Shown: positions 31,960-40,109 of the stretch, piece by piece
Layout of the letters: the number at the start of each line of letters is the position of its first letter
Numbering within the stretch: the stretch's first letter is position 1
DNA from: an uncultured Bacilli bacterium
GTDB lineage: Bacteria > Bacillota_I > Bacilli_A > RF39 > UBA660
Direction of reading: 5' to 3'
Length of the DNA stretch: 40,956 nucleotides
Assembly: GCA_934089255.1 (NCBI GenBank)
Contig: CAKOJI010000008.1
Location: 1 to 40,956 of the forward strand
Position numbers and translations under genes: made by a program
The notes under the pieces: model-generated
Databases searched by the model: none
Seen by the model: only the letters and a program-made list of their open reading frames with translations
What the model was told of the DNA's origin: nothing

Positions 31960-33046
31960 ATATATCCTCCTTAATTACTTTCCCATCTAACTTAAATACC
32001 TTACTTGATTTTAAATATTTCTTTTTTACTTTTTTTAAATCAGTAGTAGTTATAAATGTTTGAATATCTTTATTAATATAATTTAATATGTTCTCAATTT
32101 TTTTAATATCTAATTCACTAAATAAATCATCTAAAATTAATATAGGATAATCACTATTCTTTTCATAAAATATTTCTAATTCAGCTAATTTAAAAGAAAT
32201 AATAGAATTCTTTTGCTGACCTTCACTAGAAAAATTCTTACATTCTTTATCATCAATACAAAATATAAAATCATCTTTATGAACACCCATCTGTGTAGCA
32301 CCTAAATTAATATCTTTTCTCAATGTATTACTATACATTTTTTTTAAATAATTAAAATTCTCACTATTATAATCAGATTTATATACTATATTTAATTTAC
32401 CAATACCACCTAAACTATTATAAATTTCTTCTATTTTAGCATTAATAGAATTAATAAAACTCTTTCTCATATTATATATTTTTAAACCATAATCAATTAA
32501 CTGAGAATCAATAATTTCTATATAGTCTTCATTTACATAATTATTAAAACAAGATTTTAAATAAGAATTTCTTTGTTTAAGTATTTTATTATAATAATTT
32601 AAATATTTAATATAAGTATTATCTAATTGAGAAATTTCTAAATTAATTAATTTTCTTCTAGTATTTGGAGTATCTTTAATTAATTTTAAATCATTAATAC
32701 TAAACATAACTATATTAATATTTGAAATATAATCACTAAACTTACTTATCTTATTATTATTAATCTTTAAAACTTTAATTTCATTTTGATAAACGATTTT
32801 ATAATTATTAACAAAAACTGATTTAACAATCCCTTCAATTTTATATAAATTATTTCCATCATTAACCAATATATCATCATCGTTAGTTCTAAAAGATTTT
32901 GTTAAGCCTAAAACAAATATTGCTTCAACAATATTTGTTTTGCCAACACCATTATTACCAATAATTAAATTTTTATTTTTAGAAAAATTTAACTCAAGTG
33001 ATTCAAAATTTCTAAAATTAAATAACTTCAAAGATGTAATTTCCAT
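31952..33046 (-). CDS. recF: DNA replication/repair protein RecF
   Basis: 364 aa. SMC-like ABC ATPase: N-terminal LKLFNFRNFESLELNFS, Walker A IGNNGVGKTNIVEAI, signature FSSEGQQKNSIISFKLAE and Walker B PILILDDLFSELD. Loads RecA at gaps together with RecO and RecR. In the conserved dnaA-dnaN-recF-gyrB block. GAGGG precedes the ATG. Confidence 0.97.
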   Translation of the reverse strand: MEITSLKLFNFRNFESLELNFSKNKNLIIGNNGVGKTNIVEAIFVLGLTKSFRTNDDDILVNDGNNLYKIEGIVKSVFVNNYKIVYQNEIKVLKINNNKISKFSDYISNINIVMFSINDLKLIKDTPNTRRKLINLEISQLDNTYIKYLNYYNKILKQRNSYLKSCFNNYVNEDYIEIIDSQLIDYGLKIYNMRKSFINSINAKIEEIYNSLGGIGKLNIVYKSDYNSENFNYLKKMYSNTLRKDINLGATQMGVHKDDFIFCIDDKECKNFSSEGQQKNSIISFKLAELEIFYEKNSDYPILILDDLFSELDIKKIENILNYINKDIQTFITTTDLKKVKKKYLKSSKVFKLDGKVIKEDIYE

Positions 33047-33078
33047 TTAAAACCCTCTTTTAGACTAATATAATAAAT

Positions 33079-33110
33079 AAATAGGTATCTTAATACTCCT
33101 ATACCTATTT
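33079..33110. repeat. Hairpin between comK and recF
   Basis: AAATAGGTAT / ATACCTATTT form a perfect 10-bp stem with a 12-base loop. There is no long T run on either side. It may end or attenuate comK transcripts ahead of recF, or be a protein site. Confidence 0.45.
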
Positions 33111-33152
33111 ACATTATACCACATAAATTCATTATTTAAAATGATTTTAACG

Positions 33153-33605
33153 TTATTTTGACTTTCTTTTATTAAATAAATACTCTAATCTATGAGATTT
33201 TAAAATTTGATTATTTAAAACACAATAAGACATATCAAATTCTATTTTTTCGTTATTATCAAATATTACAATACAAGTCTTTTTTTCAAAATCATAATAA
33301 TATGAATCTATATTATTAAGTGATACCCAACAACAATTTTTTAACCTTGGTGAGCTAGTTGGAAAAAAAATTAAAGTACCTTCTTCTTTAACAACAATTG
33401 GTGCTTTATAACTAATACCAGTTAAATTCATTGTACCTTTTTGTCTTCCACCAATACTACTACCATAATACTTACAACTCTCATCCATTATTTTATTAGG
33501 ATTTTCATCAATGTAGTAGCTACAATCCTTTTCAATAACTTTAGATTTTTTATTACCTACAGGTATAATTGCTAAAGTATCATTAGATATTTCATAATCT
33601 CTCAT
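33153..33605 (-). CDS. comK: ComK family transcription factor
   Basis: About 150 aa from the ATG at 33603-33605; GGGAGG about eight bases upstream is a strong ribosome site. The ComK family core is present: DYEISNDTLAIIPVG, KVIEKDCSYYIDENPNKIMDESCKYYGSSIGGRQKGTMNLTGISYKAPIVV, LIFFPTSSPRLKNCCWVSLNNI and KIEFDMSYCVLNNQI. ComK is the master activator of competence genes in Bacillus, where it binds paired AAAA-N5-TTTT boxes. This one lacks the longer C-terminal tail of the 192-aa B. subtilis protein. Its site between dnaN and recF is normally held by the S4-domain gene yaaA. Upstream TGTTATAAG may be an extended -10. Confidence 0.88.
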   Translation of the reverse strand: MRDYEISNDTLAIIPVGNKKSKVIEKDCSYYIDENPNKIMDESCKYYGSSIGGRQKGTMNLTGISYKAPIVVKEEGTLIFFPTSSPRLKNCCWVSLNNIDSYYYDFEKKTCIVIFDNNEKIEFDMSYCVLNNQILKSHRLEYLFNKRKSK

Positions 33606-33689
33606 ATATTTCACCTCCCTGATGTGTACCCTTATAACAAATAAATTTGAAAAAAATTGTTAAAAAAAGTCGAATTATTAACAAAATAT

Positions 33690-33714
33690 AAAAAAAAAAC
33701 CAAAAATTGGTTTT
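33690..33714 (-). terminator. Terminator after dnaN
   Basis: The minus-strand stem AAAACCAA / TTGGTTTT with a three-base loop and a run of T overlaps the dnaN stop. It separates dnaA-dnaN from comK. Confidence 0.8.
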
Positions 33715-34831
33715 AATATGTTTTAATAGGTAAAATTAATTGAATTAAACTTTCATCCTTTACAGATTTTAAAACAATTGGAGAACTATCATCATTAAGT
33801 AAAATTAGTAAATCTTCTTCATCAAAAGTTCTTAAAGCATCCATCATATATTTAGAACTAAAAGATATAGCAATATCTTTATTAGTATTTTTTTCAATAT
33901 TAATTTTATCTTCAACTTTTCCTATTTCAGAAGCATAACTAGAAATATTTAATACATTACCTTCAGTTTCCATTCTTACAATATTTTTTTCTTTACTTTG
34001 AGTTAATAATGCTGCCCTATCAATACTAGCATAGTAATTATTTAATTTAGTATTAATTATAATATCAAACTCATTTGGTATTAAATTAGAAGTATTTGGA
34101 TAATTTCCATTTAATAGACTAGATTGAAATATAATATTTCTATACTTAAATAGTACTTTATTACTAAATATATGTATTTCCATATTATCTTCTTCACTAA
34201 TTATTTTATCTAATTCATTAATATTTTTACCAGGAACAGTGATATCAACTACTTCTGGATATTCATTTTCTAAATTTATTGTTTTTTTAGCAAGTCTATA
34301 AGAATCAGTTGCAACAACTTCCATTACACTACCATTTACTTTTAAATTTAAACCTGTTAATAAAGGTCTAGATTCTTGTAATGAAATAGCAAAAATGGTT
34401 TGCTTAATCATAGATTTAATAATATCACTATTTATAATTATTGGATTTTTAGATTCTTCTAAAATAATTTGTGGATAATCTTCAGTATTTAAACAATTTA
34501 AATTATATTGACTATTATCTGTATAAATTCTTATTTTTAAACCATCTATAACTTCTATATTAATCTCATCACTAGGTAACTTTCTAATAATATCAATTAT
34601 ATATTTACTTTGAATAATTATAGTACCTTCGCTAATTATTTCTATAATATCACTTTTAGGAATAAAACTTTTTATAGTTAAATCACTATCACTTGCAGTT
34701 AAATGTAATCCATCACTAGTAAGTTCAAACTTTATACCATTAAGTATTGGAATTATATTTCTTGGATTAACTGCCCTAACAACATTTACTAAACTTTCTA
34801 ACAAAATATTTTTATTAATTTTAAATTTCAT
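33713..34831 (-). CDS. dnaN: DNA polymerase III beta sliding clamp
   Basis: 372 aa, full length with three repeated clamp domains. MKFKINKNILLESLVNVVRAVNPRN opens the protein. LLTGLNLKVNGSVMEVVATDSYRLAKK (domain II) and a C-terminal hydrophobic end LIQLILPIKTY, which closes the partner-binding pocket (usually LPxR), are characteristic. Forms the ring that tethers polymerase to DNA. AGGAG precedes the ATG. Confidence 0.97.
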   Translation of the reverse strand: MKFKINKNILLESLVNVVRAVNPRNIIPILNGIKFELTSDGLHLTASDSDLTIKSFIPKSDIIEIISEGTIIIQSKYIIDIIRKLPSDEINIEVIDGLKIRIYTDNSQYNLNCLNTEDYPQIILEESKNPIIINSDIIKSMIKQTIFAISLQESRPLLTGLNLKVNGSVMEVVATDSYRLAKKTINLENEYPEVVDITVPGKNINELDKIISEEDNMEIHIFSNKVLFKYRNIIFQSSLLNGNYPNTSNLIPNEFDIIINTKLNNYYASIDRAALLTQSKEKNIVRMETEGNVLNISSYASEIGKVEDKINIEKNTNKDIAISFSSKYMMDALRTFDEEDLLILLNDDSSPIVLKSVKDESLIQLILPIKTY

Positions 34832-34960
34832 AATATCTCCTTCTTTCTATTATTTTATTAACATATTATTATTATTACTGTTCAAAATGTTTATAACTAA
34901 CAATATCTCTTAAAAATACTGAAATATGCTGTGTTAATAACTATTAAATTATCCACAATA
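34832..34960. other. Candidate oriC part 2 (dnaA-dnaN gap)
   Basis: AT-rich gap holding one perfect DnaA box TTATCCACA (34949-34957) and two boxes TTATTAACA, one mismatch from consensus, at 34855-34863 (+) and 34932-34940 (-). A TAATAATAATAATA tract (minus strand near 34870) could be a melting or DnaA-trio-like element. In B. subtilis the unwinding site is in this same gap. Confidence 0.6.
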
Positions 34961-36301
34961 TTAGCAAATCTTATTTTTAATTTCAGATATTTGATTTTTT
35001 AATTCTTCACTTTTTTTAACATCTTTACTAATTTTTTCTATTGCGTGTAACACTGTTGAATGGTCTCTATTACCAAATTCAAGACCTATTCTTGTAGTAG
35101 TTTCTTCAGTTATCATTCTACACAGATATATAGCAATCTGTCTAGCGTTATTAATATTAGCTGTTCTTTTTTTACTTTTTAAATTATCAACGGTAATATT
35201 AAAGTATTCAGCCACCGCTTTTTGTATTTTAGAAATATTACTATTTGAATAAACTGTAGAACCTATATAATCTTTAAGTGCTTCAATAGCAAAGTCTAAA
35301 TTAATTTCTTTAGGACTATACATTGCTGCAAACGCAAATAAACGTCTTATAGAACCTTCTAAGTATCTAACGTCACTTTCACAATTATTTGCAATATACT
35401 CTATTACATCATCTTTAATTAGCTTAGCACCTTCTAAACCAGACATCTTATCTTTTAATATTTTACATCTTAAATCAAAATCTGGTGGAAATATATTTGC
35501 TGTTAAACCCCACCTAAACCTAGTTCTTAAACGGTCCTCTAAAAGTTTTAAATCATCTGGAGATCTATCAGAACTAATAATAATCTGTTTATTTGAATCG
35601 TATAACGTATTAAAAGTATGAAAAAATTCTTGTTGAGTTTTCTCAGCCCCACCTAAGAACTGAATATCATCTATTATTAAAACATCAATATTTCTATATT
35701 TTTCCTTAAAATGTTCTATAATATCATAATTATCTGTATCTTTTCTATTAATTCCAATGAAATCAGAAATAAATTTATCACTCGTTACATATAAAACTTT
35801 TTTGTCAGTAGTTTCAACAATATAATTTCCAATAGCGTGCATTAAGTGAGTTTTTCCAAGACCACTTTTACCATGAATAAAAAGTGGGTTATATACCTTT
35901 CCAGGTTGTTCAGCAACCGCAACAGCAGCTGTTTGAGCAAATCTATTAGAATCCCCTATCACAAACGTATCAAAGGTATATTGTGGATTTAAATTAGTTT
36001 GAAAATTATCATTATTCTTAATATTTGTATTTTGAACAATATTATCATTAACAATATCATCTTCTATAACAAAATTTATATCATAACTCTTACCCGTCAT
36101 ACTAGAAATAATATTATCAATTAAGTCATAGTAATTCTTATTTAAAAAATCTTTATGAAAACTCATAGGTACTTTAATATTAACTGTATCATTAGAAATT
36201 GAAAGCAATTCAGTATCTTTAAACCAAGTATCATACGACACACTCGATAATTTAGATTTTATAATATTAAGAAAATCCTGCCAGGAAAAATTACTATCCA
36301 T
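34961..36301 (-). CDS. dnaA: Chromosomal replication initiator DnaA
   Basis: 446 aa from ATG 36299-36301, with GGGGTG upstream; a TTG one codon earlier is possible. Domain I (WQDFLNIIKSKLSSVSYDTWF), short linker, AAA+ domain III with Walker A HGKSGLGKTHLMHAIG, Walker B VLIIDDIQFLGG and sensor 1 (QIIISSDRSP). Domain IV has the DnaA-box-binding signature FGNRDHSTVLHAIEKI. It opens oriC and loads the helicase. Confidence 0.98.
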   Translation of the reverse strand: MDSNFSWQDFLNIIKSKLSSVSYDTWFKDTELLSISNDTVNIKVPMSFHKDFLNKNYYDLIDNIISSMTGKSYDINFVIEDDIVNDNIVQNTNIKNNDNFQTNLNPQYTFDTFVIGDSNRFAQTAAVAVAEQPGKVYNPLFIHGKSGLGKTHLMHAIGNYIVETTDKKVLYVTSDKFISDFIGINRKDTDNYDIIEHFKEKYRNIDVLIIDDIQFLGGAEKTQQEFFHTFNTLYDSNKQIIISSDRSPDDLKLLEDRLRTRFRWGLTANIFPPDFDLRCKILKDKMSGLEGAKLIKDDVIEYIANNCESDVRYLEGSIRRLFAFAAMYSPKEINLDFAIEALKDYIGSTVYSNSNISKIQKAVAEYFNITVDNLKSKKRTANINNARQIAIYLCRMITEETTTRIGLEFGNRDHSTVLHAIEKISKDVKKSEELKNQISEIKNKIC

Positions 36302-36599
36302 CAAAACACCCCGCTTTCAAGAATATTTTTGTAACTAAACTTATTGTAAAACACTTTTGTTGAAAAAGGAAGTATGAAATTAACAAAATTAACTTTTAAA
36401 CATAGTTACTAACAACTTTTAAACAAACAAACCTAGCATTTAAAAGAAATAATAAACTTATTAACAATTTCCACAATTTGATATTAACACATAAAAAAAA
36501 TATTAACAAATAAACGTTGAAAACTTTTTTAAATTTTTAATTGACTTATCAACAAAAATATAATACAATAAAAAGGCTTAAAGAGGTGGAGGTGCAAAT
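36302..36599. other. Candidate oriC part 1 (divergent dnaA-rpmH gap)
   Basis: About 298 non-coding, strongly AT-rich bases between divergent dnaA and rpmH. It contains DnaA-box-like sequences with one or two mismatches to TTATnCACA: TTATTAACA (36458-36466), ATATTAACA (36481-36489 and 36500-36508), ATTTCCACA (36467-36475) and TTATCAACA (36546-36554, on the rpmH promoter). Gene strand switches here. Together with the dnaA-dnaN gap it is the likely bipartite origin. Confidence 0.65.
36541..36569 (+). promoter_or_regulatory. rpmH promoter
   Basis: -35 TTGACT (36541-36546), a 17-bp spacer and -10 TACAAT (36564-36569). The spacer contains the DnaA-like box TTATCAACA, so DnaA could influence this promoter. 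Confidence 0.65.
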
Positions 36600-36722
36600 A
36601 TGAAAAGAACTTATCAACCAAATAATCGTAAAAAGAGTAAAAAACACGGATTTTTTGCACGTAAAGAAACGAATATTTTAAAATCAAGAAGAAAAAAGGG
36701 ACGCAAAACATTATGTAAATAA
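36600..36722 (+). CDS. rpmH: 50S ribosomal protein L34
   Basis: 40 aa. It begins MKRTYQPNNRKKSKKHGFFA and ends RKETNILKSRRKKGRKTLCK. The start MKRTxQPNNRKxxKxHGF and the end RRKKGRKxL are the L34 signature. It lacks about four residues in the middle compared with the usual 44 (the NGRK segment). GGAGG lies eight bases before the ATG. First gene of the + strand operon. Confidence 0.97.
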   Translation: MKRTYQPNNRKKSKKHGFFARKETNILKSRRKKGRKTLCK

Positions 36723-36745
36723 ACCACACAAGTATGTGGTTTTTT
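36722..36745 (+). terminator. Terminator or attenuator after rpmH
   Basis: AACCACA / TGTGGTT stem with a six-base loop and a T run, starting at the rpmH stop codon. Partial read-through would let the abundant L34 mRNA exceed rnpA mRNA. Confidence 0.75.
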
Positions 36746-36773
36746 ATCTATATAATTGTAGAAAGAGGTTTTT

Positions 36774-37115
36774 ATGAAAAAAAATGAAACAATAAAATCA
36801 AAAAAAGAATTTACAGAACTAATAACAAATTCAAAATATATAAAAACTGAACCATATATTATATATTATAAGGAAAACAACTTATCAAAAAAACGTTTTG
36901 GAATAGCTATAAGTAATAAAATAGGAAACGCAGTTACAAGAAATAAATTAAAAAGACAAACTAGAGAAATTATTAAAAATTTAAAAACATTATTTCCAAA
37001 TAACCAAGATTATATTATAATGATAAGGAAAGGGTGTTTAAATATATCTTTTAATGAAAGATTAGAAATACTCAAGAAGAAATTAAAGGAGAAAACGAAT
37101 GAAACAAAAAACTAA
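36774..37115 (+). CDS. rnpA: Ribonuclease P protein component
   Basis: 113 aa. KRFGIAISNKIGNAVTRNKL then KRQTREIIKNLK contains the RNR box that binds the RNase P RNA. The basic, aromatic N-terminal half forms the pre-tRNA leader cleft. Processes tRNA 5' ends together with rnpB RNA (not in the window). AGAAAGAGG precedes the ATG; the 3' end overlaps yidC by 17 bases. Confidence 0.95.
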   Translation: MKKNETIKSKKEFTELITNSKYIKTEPYIIYYKENNLSKKRFGIAISNKIGNAVTRNKLKRQTREIIKNLKTLFPNNQDYIIMIRKGCLNISFNERLEILKKKLKEKTNETKN

Positions 37116-38034
37116 AAAAATAATACTTGTAATAATGTTAATATTAACACTTACAACTGGATGTACAAAATATTTATCTGATGATAATAAAAAAAGAATT
37201 ACTAATGAAAAAACTGGTCAAAGCTTAACTTCAAACATATTATGTAAACCAACAGAAGAAAATTTAATAAATATCTATGAAAAATATGAAGACAGCATGG
37301 AAATAAAATTAAAAGATTTACCAGACTGTAACAAAATGAAAATATATAATAAAAAGAATTATAACGGGTTATGGGTACAAATATTTGTTATGCCTATAGC
37401 GTGGTTAATTATAAAATTAGGAATATTTGTTAAAAATTATGGTGTATCAGTAATGTTAATATCACTATTATTAAGATTGATATTATTACCACTATCACTA
37501 AAAACTGTAAAACAATCTGAAAATATGAAAAAAGCACAACCAGAAATAGAAAAATTAGAAAAGAAATATAAAGACAAAACAGATTCAGACTCTATGATGA
37601 AAAAGAGTCAAGAAACTATGTTAATCTACAAAAAATATAATATAAATCCAGTTGGTGGATGTTTAATGTCATTTATACAATTACCTTTATTCTTTGCTTT
37701 CTTAGAAGCAATTAATAGAGTACCAGCAATATTTGAAGAAAATTTATTTTCATTACAATTAGGTACAACACCATTAGTTGGAATTAAATCAGGAAACTAT
37801 CTATACTTAGTTTTGATTATACTAATTATTGCAACAACATATTTGTCATTTAAATTTAGTATGACAGCAACAGGAAGTTCTGAACAACAACAACAAATGC
37901 AATTTATGACAACATTTATGTTAATATTTATATCAATTGCATCGTTTAGTTTACCAACAGCAATTGCATTATATTGGGTAGTAACAAATGGATTTAGTGT
38001 TATTCAAACATTAATAGTAAAAAAAAGGAGATAG
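37099..38034 (+). CDS. yidC: YidC/SpoIIIJ/OxaA membrane protein insertase
   Basis: 311 aa. Lipoprotein signal peptide with lipobox LTTGC (Cys near residue 22), then an external segment and five membrane helices. Marks: LWVQIFVMPIAWLIIKLG, YGVSVMLISLLLRLILLPLS with the hydrophilic-groove Arg, a cytoplasmic hairpin (SENMKKAQPEIEKLEKKYKD), and NPVGGCLMSFIQLPLFFAFL. The tail is short and basic. Inserts membrane proteins with or without Sec; in Bacillus SpoIIIJ is also needed for sporulation. AAGGAG precedes the ATG. Confidence 0.96.
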   Translation: MKQKTKKIILVIMLILTLTTGCTKYLSDDNKKRITNEKTGQSLTSNILCKPTEENLINIYEKYEDSMEIKLKDLPDCNKMKIYNKKNYNGLWVQIFVMPIAWLIIKLGIFVKNYGVSVMLISLLLRLILLPLSLKTVKQSENMKKAQPEIEKLEKKYKDKTDSDSMMKKSQETMLIYKKYNINPVGGCLMSFIQLPLFFAFLEAINRVPAIFEENLFSLQLGTTPLVGIKSGNYLYLVLIILIIATTYLSFKFSMTATGSSEQQQQMQFMTTFMLIFISIASFSLPTAIALYWVVTNGFSVIQTLIVKKRR

Positions 38035-38038
38035 TATT

Positions 38039-38665
38039 ATGGAAGTAAAAGTATTTGAAGGAAAAAATTTAGAAGAATTAATAATAGAAAGTATAGCATC
38101 TTTAGAATTAAAAGAAGAAGAAGTTATTATTAATAAAGAAGAAATAAAAAGTGGACTATTAAAAAAAACAAATTATAAAATATCTATTTATACTTTAACT
38201 GATATACAAAATTATGTTAAAGAATATTTAACAAATATAACTAAGTTAATGGGTTTAGATGTAACATTCGAAAGTAAAATAAGAGACCAACAAATTATAA
38301 TAAAAATGTACAGTGATAATAATTCAATACTTATTGGAAAAGATGGAAGAACATTAAGTGCATTAAATTTAATAGTAAAACAATTGTTAAGTAATAATTA
38401 TAAAATATATCCACATATAGTATTAGATGTAGAAAATTATAAAGAAAAACAAGAATTAAATCTAGAAAGACTTGCTAAAAAATTAGCGCGTGAAGTTGTT
38501 AAAACAAAAGTAGATGTAAAACTAGACAATATGAATTCTTATGAAAGAAGAATAATTCACAATACTTTAAGTAATAATAAAAAAGTTTCAACAATAAGTG
38601 AAGGCGAAGAACCAAACCGTCACGTTGTAATAAAATATATTGAAAGTCAAGAAACTGTCAATTAA
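38039..38665 (+). CDS. khpB: Jag/KhpB RNA-binding protein
   Basis: 208 aa. Jag-N domain (MEVKVFEGKNLEELIIESIA), a KH domain (about 75-140; ILIGKDGRTLSALNLIVKQL, where IGKDG is the GxxG loop) and an R3H domain at the C-terminus (NSYERRIIHNTLSNNKKVSTISEGEEPNRHVVI). With KhpA it binds RNA and controls cell elongation and division. It lies four bases after yidC, as in most Bacillota (spoIIIJ-jag). GGAG precedes the ATG. Confidence 0.95.
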   Translation: MEVKVFEGKNLEELIIESIASLELKEEEVIINKEEIKSGLLKKTNYKISIYTLTDIQNYVKEYLTNITKLMGLDVTFESKIRDQQIIIKMYSDNNSILIGKDGRTLSALNLIVKQLLSNNYKIYPHIVLDVENYKEKQELNLERLAKKLAREVVKTKVDVKLDNMNSYERRIIHNTLSNNKKVSTISEGEEPNRHVVIKYIESQETVN

Positions 38666-38683
38666 TTAAGACAGTTTTTATTT
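38652..38683 (+). terminator. Terminator after khpB
   Basis: The stem AAACTGTC / GACAGTTT has a 10-base loop containing the stop codon, then TTATTTT. Ends the rpmH-rnpA-yidC-khpB operon. Confidence 0.75.
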
Positions 38684-38688
38684 TACGT

Positions 38689-38714
38689 AAAATTATTTCC
38701 CGGGAAATAATTTT
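38689..38714. promoter_or_regulatory. Noc-binding site within a 26-bp palindrome at the mnmE promoter
   Basis: The core ATTTCCCGGGAAAT (38695-38708) is an exact NBS, and the palindrome extends perfectly to 13 + 13 bases (left arm AAAATTATTTCCC). It covers where the -35 of the mnmE promoter would be. Noc binding here could both mark origin-proximal DNA for nucleoid occlusion and influence mnmE transcription. Confidence 0.85.
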
Positions 38715-38716
38715 TG

Positions 38717-38725
38717 TGCTATAAT
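38717..38725 (+). promoter_or_regulatory. Extended -10 promoter of mnmE
   Basis: TGCTATAAT is an extended -10 (TGn plus TATAAT at 38720-38725). No good -35 exists; its position is occupied by the Noc palindrome. Start is near 38732, which excludes the ATG at 38731 as the mnmE start. Confidence 0.7.
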
Positions 38726-38745
38726 ACATTATGGAGTGGTGTATT

Positions 38746-40101
38746 ATGTTTGATACAATATGTGCAATATCAACTGCTTTAGGTGTTGGAGCAATTTCAA
38801 TAGTAAGAGTAACAGGCCCTAATTCAATTGATATAGTAAATAAAATTTTTAAAGGGAAAGATTTACACAAAGTTGATAGTCATACAATTAATTACGGATT
38901 TATAAAAGACAAAGAAGAAATAATAGACGAAGTTCTTGTTTCAGTGATGAAAGCACCTAAAACTTACACAACTGAAGATTTAGTAGAAATTAACTGTCAC
39001 GGAGGTATAGCTACAACAAATAGAGTATTAGAACTATTATTAACAAGTGGTGCAAGACTAGCAGAGCCAGGTGAATTTACAAAAAGAGCTTTTTTAAACG
39101 GAAGAATTGATTTAATAGAAGCAGAATCAGTAGGTGATTTAATTAATTCTGAAACAGAAAAAAGTATGAAATTATCACTAAATGGAGTGACAGGAAATAT
39201 TACAGAACTTGTAAATAATATAAGAAAAGAATTAGTAGCTATAAGTGCCAATATTGAAGTAAATATTGATTATCCAGAATATGAAGATGCACTAATTTTA
39301 ACGAATACTCTAGTAAAACCTAAAATAACTTCTATAAAAAAAGAACTAGAAAATCTTCTAAAAGAATCTCAAAATAGTAAACTAATAAAACAAGGAATAG
39401 ATGTCGCTATAGTAGGGAAACCAAATGTAGGAAAAAGTAGTTTACTAAACACACTTCTGGAAGAAGAAAAAGCAATAGTAACAAATATAGCAGGTACAAC
39501 TCGTGATATTGTAGAAGGAAAAATATCAATAGATGGAATATTATTAAATTTAATTGATACAGCAGGATTAAGAGAAACAGATGATATAGTAGAAAAAATA
39601 GGTGTAAATAAGAGTAAAGAAATAATAGATAAATCAGATTTAATAATATTAGTATTAAATAATAACGAACCATTATCAAATGAAGAAAAAGATTTAATAA
39701 ATAAACTAAATAATAAAAAATTAATAGTTTACATAAATAAAAATGATTTAGAAAAGAAAATAAACGAAAAAGAAATAAATTCAAAAAATATAATATACGG
39801 AAATACATTAGAATATAAAAATTTAAATAATCTAAAAGATAAAATAAGAGAGCTATTTAACTTAGGTGAAATAGAAACATCAAACCTAAATTATTTATCA
39901 AATTCAAGACAAATATCACTTGTAAAAAAATCTATAGAAGTATTAAATAATTGTTTAGAACAAATAAATAATAATGTAGAAATAGATTTATTAGCAATAG
40001 ATATTAAAGAATGTTATGATCTTTTAGGTGAAATAATAGGTAGCACATATAAAGATGAACTACTTGATGAAATATTTAGTAATTTCTGTTTAGGAAAGTA
40101 G
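38746..40101 (+). CDS. mnmE: tRNA uridine-5-carboxymethylaminomethyl modification GTPase MnmE
   Basis: About 451 aa from ATG 38746, with GGAGTGG six bases upstream. N-terminal tetrahydrofolate-binding domain (FDTICAISTALGVGAISIVRVTGP; CHGG; EPGEFTKRAFLNGRIDLIEAE). Then the helical domain with inserted G domain: G1 GKPNVGKSSLL, G2 AGTTRDIVEG, G3 DTAGL, G4 NKND. The C-terminal motif is FCLGK (CxGK; the Cys is essential). With MnmG it modifies U34 in several tRNAs. Confidence 0.97.
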   Translation: MFDTICAISTALGVGAISIVRVTGPNSIDIVNKIFKGKDLHKVDSHTINYGFIKDKEEIIDEVLVSVMKAPKTYTTEDLVEINCHGGIATTNRVLELLLTSGARLAEPGEFTKRAFLNGRIDLIEAESVGDLINSETEKSMKLSLNGVTGNITELVNNIRKELVAISANIEVNIDYPEYEDALILTNTLVKPKITSIKKELENLLKESQNSKLIKQGIDVAIVGKPNVGKSSLLNTLLEEEKAIVTNIAGTTRDIVEGKISIDGILLNLIDTAGLRETDDIVEKIGVNKSKEIIDKSDLIILVLNNNEPLSNEEKDLINKLNNKKLIVYINKNDLEKKINEKEINSKNIIYGNTLEYKNLNNLKDKIRELFNLGEIETSNLNYLSNSRQISLVKKSIEVLNNCLEQINNNVEIDLLAIDIKECYDLLGEIIGSTYKDELLDEIFSNFCLGK

Positions 40102-40109
40102 GAAAAATA

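Noticed and set aside
33606..33690. ComK boxes (AAAA-N5-TTTT) for comK autoregulation
   Set aside because: The upstream region is AT-rich, but I could not find a properly spaced pair of boxes.
39407..39808. 133-aa Leu/Tyr-rich open frame opposite mnmE
   Set aside because: Antisense shadow of the MnmE G domain; composition is the mirror of Lys/Asn/Glu codons.
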